A stretch of 64,000 bases of DNA, from NCBI RefSeq assembly GCF_007828955.1, contig NZ_VIVR01000001.1, positions 434,001-498,000 of the forward strand, written 5' to 3'. This DNA is from Kitasatospora atroaurantiaca. Lineage in GTDB: Bacteria > Actinomycetota > Actinomycetes > Streptomycetales > Streptomycetaceae. Both the position numbers and the translations under genes were made by a program. Under the pieces are notes generated by a model. It worked only from the letters and a program-made list of their open reading frames with translations, did no database searches and was not told the origin of the DNA. Of the stretch, positions 61,004 to 64,000 are shown one piece after another (the stretch's first letter is position 1; each line of letters begins with the position of its first letter).

Positions 61004-61600
61004 CTAGCGAAGCTGCTGCCGGAGTCGCGCGGCTGAACGGCCGAGCCGGATGGCGGCGGCCACCGGGAGGCACATTGCCGCCAGGAGGGCGGTCATCAAC
61101 GTGATCGGGGTCAGACCGCCGAGTGCCACGGAGAGAACGACGGCGAGCGCCGGGACGGTGACGACCGGCGAGAGCACGAGCAGCGTCGCTTGGCGCTTCT
61201 CCCGGCGAACCCACTGCGGGGACTTCCACAGCCGTACGAGTGCGGCGACCGTGGCAGCCAGGGCGAGGAACGGTCCGATCACCGGGATGAGCGCGGCCGG
61301 CAGCGCCATGACGATCAGGCAGAGGGTGACCGAGGTGTGCCTGCTGCTCTCCGGTACCGGGTGGTTGCCGGGTTCCTCGGCCAGGGCGGCTGCCGCGATC
61401 TCCCCGGGTGTCCCCAGCTGGTCCAGGACACGACGCACGCTGTTCTCGTCGAAGGTGTCGGAGTCCGCCAGCGCCACCTCGATGTGCTCACGCAGATCTG
61501 CCAGCAGCTCCTGCCGGCGGACGTCGGGAAGCGCCGTGGTCCGCTCCTCGACCGAGGTCAGGTAGGCCCGCACGAGGGGGTGGGCGAGGGTGTCGTTCAC
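61004..61600 (-). CDS. HAAS/DUF1700-type membrane protein
   Basis: A 198-residue protein: N-terminal HAAS signaling domain (LPDVRRQELLADLREHIEVALADS, then VLDQLGTPGEIAAAALAE), followed by four membrane segments (VTLCLIVMALPAALIPVIG first). HAAS proteins are routinely encoded directly after a PadR regulator and are thought to transmit membrane stress. The start overlaps the PadR stop by 4 bases. Confidence 0.88.
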   Translation of the reverse strand: MNDTLAHPLVRAYLTSVEERTTALPDVRRQELLADLREHIEVALADSDTFDENSVRRVLDQLGTPGEIAAAALAEEPGNHPVPESSRHTSVTLCLIVMALPAALIPVIGPFLALAATVAALVRLWKSPQWVRREKRQATLLVLSPVVTVPALAVVLSVALGGLTPITLMTALLAAMCLPVAAAIRLGRSAARLRQQLR

Positions 61601-61965
61601 GTCGTCTCTCCAGGGGTGAGGAAGTGGTCGACGGCGGCACGGAAGGAGGGCCAGTTCGCGGTGAACTCCTCCAACGCGCTTCGGCCGGCGTCGGTCAGCG
61701 TGTAGTACCTGCGCGGCGGCCCACTCTCGGATTCGCGCAGGTGAGTGTCGGCGAGTCCGGTCCGCCGAAGACGCGACAGCAAGGGGTAGATCGTGCCCTG
61801 GCTGGTTGCCATCACCTCGACCCGGGCGAGCTCCGCCAGTAGCTCCACCCCGTAGCGGGGGCCGTCCCGCAGCAATGCCAGGACGCAGTACTCCAGCACC
61901 CCTTTACGGAGCTGACTCGCCACCCGGCCGTCCGCCCCAGGGATGCTTGCATAGCCATCTACCAT
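61597..61965 (-). CDS. PadR-family transcriptional regulator
   Basis: A 122-residue PadR winged helix: QLRKGVLEYCVLALLRDGPRYGVELLAEL and SQGTIYPLLSRLRRTGLADTH, then PPRRYYTLTDAGRSALEEF. It probably represses itself and the HAAS membrane protein. ATG 61965 was selected because an inverted repeat straddles it; a TTG 9 bases upstream is also in frame. Confidence 0.92.
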   Translation of the reverse strand: MVDGYASIPGADGRVASQLRKGVLEYCVLALLRDGPRYGVELLAELARVEVMATSQGTIYPLLSRLRRTGLADTHLRESESGPPRRYYTLTDAGRSALEEFTANWPSFRAAVDHFLTPGETT

Positions 61966-61969
61966 GCAA
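61947..61969. promoter_or_regulatory. Candidate PadR operator TTGCAT-N11-ATGCAA
   Basis: Inverted hexamers TTGCAT (61947-61952) and ATGCAA (61964-61969) overlap the PadR start codon. Extending halves GCTTGC and GCAAGC (61945-61976) continue the symmetry. The rest of the 348-base gap 61966-62313 shows only a TTGACA (62224-62229), possibly the promoter of the downstream unit, and no gene. Confidence 0.5.
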
Positions 61970-62313
61970 AGCAAGCTACCACGGATGGCGCGGACATCGC
62001 GGAAGCATTCCCCGCCCAGCCTGCACGCGACTGGCCCTCGCCCTGGGAGGCCAACACGCTCCGCTGGTCACCCGCCACAAGGCGCCCGGAGAGGTGACCA
62101 TCCGCCGAGTCCCGGTCCGGTTCGACGCCGATGCGCTCGATCGCGCGGAGTCACGCCCACCCGGCTCACCGCCCTGCAGGGGGCGGCGTGATGCTGGCCA
62201 TGGCTCGAGCCGGGCAGGATTAGTTGACACCCTTAACCATTGAGGTCTACCGTCGAAGCCGTTACTTGAGGTCCTCGACCATCGAAGCCCTCAATCCCTT
62301 CTGGAGCACCCCC

Positions 62314-62460
62314 ATGACCGCCGCTCTCCTCGTCGTCACCGGCGCCGCGCACCGGACTCTCACCGACGGCACCCCGCACCCGATCGGCTGCCGGGCCGAG
62401 CGGCTCGCCGAACCGCACCGCATCAGGACCGTCAACCTTCAGAGAGGCACGACACGATGA
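62314..62460 (+). pseudogene. N-terminal remnant of a DJ-1/PfpI-family gene
   Basis: MTAALLVVTGAAHRTLTDGT then HPIGCRAERLAEPHRI is the start of a DJ-1/PfpI protein (pattern VVTSAxxxxLKDGTxHPTGxWAEELAEPHR). After about 40 residues it runs into unrelated sequence and ends in ATGA over the next gene's start, so the remainder of the parent gene, including its catalytic Cys, is gone. Confidence 0.65.
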
Positions 62461-63248
62461 GGACCTCCGACCGCCCCGACCACGGACTGGCCCCGGTCGA
62501 CCACCGCACGGCCGTCGCCACCGAGACCGCCCGGTTCGTGGCAGCGGTCAGGGGCGCCGATCTGGGGACCCCGGTACCCAGCTGCCCGGGCTGGACGCTG
62601 GCCGACCTGGTCAAGCACGCCGGCAGCGTGCAGCGCTGGTTCTCGGTCCTGCTGCGCGGGCGCATCCAGGAGCCCCCGCGAAGCCGCGACGTCGACCTTC
62701 GGCTGCCCGGACGGGAGGACGGTTGGGCCGACTGGCTGGCCGACAGCGCGACAGAGGCGGCGGGCGCGTTCGCGGCCACCGACCCGGACACCCCGATGTG
62801 GGTGTGGGGCGCCGATCCCCACGCCAGGTTCTGGGCTCGCCGGATGCTGTTCGAGACCCTGATTCACCGGGTCGACGCGGAGCTGGCGCTGGGGATCCGG
62901 CCCGAGATCGACCGTGCGGTCGCGGTTGACGGTGTGGACGAGTTCCTGGTGAATCTGCCCTTCGCCGGTTTCTTCGCTCCCAAGGTGGCCAACCTCCGCG
63001 GCAACGGCGAGACCATCCGGTTCCGGTCCACCGACGCGGACGGCGACTGGCTGGTCCGGCTGCGACCCGACGGCTTCGGGCTCGACCTCGCCGGCGAAGC
63101 AGCGGTCCCCGCCGATGCGACGGTCCGGGGAGCCGCAGCCGATCTCCTCCTGCTCGCCTACGGCCGCCTCTCCCTCGACGCGGAGGCCTTCGAGCACGAG
63201 GGAGACGAGGAGCTGCTGGCGCGCTGGTTCGCCAACTCCGAGTTCTGA
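62457..63248 (+). CDS. TIGR03083-type maleylpyruvate isomerase/mycothiol-dependent DinB-fold protein
   Basis: A 263-residue DinB-fold protein: VPSCPGWTLADLVKHAGSVQRWF with the conserved metal-binding His, and a second half with LIHRVDAELALG supplying the other ligands; a C-terminal SCP-like domain (WLVRLRPDGFGLDLAGEAAVPADATVRGAA). Members use mycothiol in detoxification. It begins in an ATGA overlap with the DJ-1 remnant, consistent with a former two-gene operon. Confidence 0.85.
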   Translation: MRTSDRPDHGLAPVDHRTAVATETARFVAAVRGADLGTPVPSCPGWTLADLVKHAGSVQRWFSVLLRGRIQEPPRSRDVDLRLPGREDGWADWLADSATEAAGAFAATDPDTPMWVWGADPHARFWARRMLFETLIHRVDAELALGIRPEIDRAVAVDGVDEFLVNLPFAGFFAPKVANLRGNGETIRFRSTDADGDWLVRLRPDGFGLDLAGEAAVPADATVRGAAADLLLLAYGRLSLDAEAFEHEGDEELLARWFANSEF

Positions 63249-63351
63249 GACGGAGGTCGCCCGCCCGACTCGGCGGCCTCCTCCGGTGTTCCGCCGCCGG
63301 GCCGTGCAGCTTTCTTGCGTTCCGACCGATTGCCGCCGCCACCACCCTCAG

Positions 63352-63939
63352 TCAGAACAGCCCGGCGCCCCAACCGCTTCGCCACTCGTTGGCCAGCACC
63401 GCGTAGACGAGGGTGTCCCGCCAGGTACCGTCGGAGCGCCGGGCGTGGCGGCGCAGCGGGCCCTCGCGAACGGCCCCTAGGCCGGACAGCGTGAGCTGGG
63501 CGTGGACGTCGAGGTGGTCGATCTGCCACTGGACCCGGCCGAAGGCCAGGTTCTCGAACGCATGGCGGAGCAGCAGGAGGTGGGTCTCGGTCGTCACCGG
63601 GGTGTCCCAGGTGGAGCGCGCGGCCCAGTGCCAGCCGATGTCCAGGCGCTCGTCGGCGACCGCGATGTCGGTGTACGCGACCCACCCGGCGGCCCGGTTG
63701 GTGCCGGCCGGGACGATCGCGAACAGCACCGCCCCTCCGGCGGCCTGCTGGGCCAGCCGCTGTTCGACCAGCGTGTGCATCTCGCCGAGGGTGTACGGCG
63801 TGACCACGGGAAGCCACTGCCAGAGGCCGTCGTCGCGGCTGCCGGCGAGGTGCAGGTCTGGGAGGTGTGCCGTGGTCAGCGGTTCCAGCCGGACGTACCG
63901 GCCGTGCAGGACGACGGGCGATGGGGGCCGTGGTGCCAT
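63352..63939 (-). CDS. GNAT-family N-acetyltransferase
   Basis: A 195-residue GNAT of the RimJ-like type: HGRYVRLEPLTTAHLPDL, GWVAYTDIAVADERLDIGWHWAARSTWDTPV (compare the RimJ/RimL pattern of G-x-W-xxP), and LSGLGAVREGPLRRHARRSDGTWRDTLVYAVLANEW. It probably acetylates a small amine or an N-terminal residue. It is convergent with the mycothiol-type gene. Confidence 0.88.
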   Translation of the reverse strand: MAPRPPSPVVLHGRYVRLEPLTTAHLPDLHLAGSRDDGLWQWLPVVTPYTLGEMHTLVEQRLAQQAAGGAVLFAIVPAGTNRAAGWVAYTDIAVADERLDIGWHWAARSTWDTPVTTETHLLLLRHAFENLAFGRVQWQIDHLDVHAQLTLSGLGAVREGPLRRHARRSDGTWRDTLVYAVLANEWRSGWGAGLF

Positions 63940-64000
63940 GCGGAGCAGGCTAACCCCACCTGGGAATTCTTGACAGGGGTCCGCCAGGCGCCGCTCTCCC

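Overview
The window is very GC-rich, with strong third-position GC bias, AGGAGG-type ribosome sites, many GTG/TTG starts and 4-bp ATGA/GTGA overlaps. It carries DmdR-type iron control, mycothiol-linked DinB proteins and an NRPS cluster next to a terpene/P450 pair. This points to a Streptomycetaceae chromosome (Streptomyces or Kitasatospora). Only protein-coding and regulatory features were recognised; I saw no rRNA, tRNA, CRISPR array or complete insertion sequence.

Layout. 1-4110: housekeeping/accessory genes (SDR, DJ-1/PfpI, secreted CocE-type hydrolase, HIT protein). About 4070-33630: one large biosynthetic gene cluster. A leftward run of genes reads from a central divergent promoter region (24716-25144) down to 4070: MFS exporter, CheR-like protein, two H-x3-D-x3-HYG paralogues, two nucleotidyltransferases (NTases), PhyH dioxygenase, cysteine-synthase-like enzyme, methyltransferase, fold-I PLP enzyme, diiron ferritin-like protein, GNAT, PEP-type TIM barrel, ComB phosphatase, a Thr-type adenylation enzyme and an A-T-C NRPS. 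A short rightward insert (9042-10121) holds a 17-residue peptide gene, a hairpin and an NDP-kinase-like gene. A rightward operon (25145-33575) holds T-C NRPS, ABC ATPase, two permeases, TldD, TldE, a third NTase and three tandem copies of a 17-19-residue acidic peptide gene, closed by a terminator.

How it may work (inference). The cluster mixes carrier-bound amino-acid chemistry (one free-standing A domain whose code reads as threonine) with genome-encoded micro-peptides. Two NTases appear to end in PqqD-like winged-helix domains, the kind of fold that binds leader peptides in RiPP pathways, and a TldD/TldE protease pair is present. No known RiPP maturase (LanB, YcaO, radical SAM, ThiF), no thioesterase, no MbtH and no pathway regulator is visible. 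I regard this as the candidate undescribed system: an NRPS-micropeptide hybrid built around nucleotidyltransferase-type enzymes.

33698-42716: ordinary genes, among them a divergent ArsR/SRPBCC group with a clear operator, TfoX-N, DNA polymerase IV and a spondin-like secreted protein. 42946-48154: a TerY-type triad (VWA, PP2C, kinase) with associated proteins, one apparently frameshifted. 48340-50757: XRE-NACHT membrane protein. 51792-52600: fused remnants of a metallopeptidase/VWA locus. 52803-54633: iron-box-controlled EfeO-EfeU iron uptake. 54819-58196: transaldolase, Cys-containing HTH regulator, DUF2231 remnant, folE, ArsC-like protein. 58466-60966: P450 plus class I terpene synthase. 61004-63939: PadR/HAAS pair, a DJ-1 remnant, a mycothiol-type enzyme and a GNAT.
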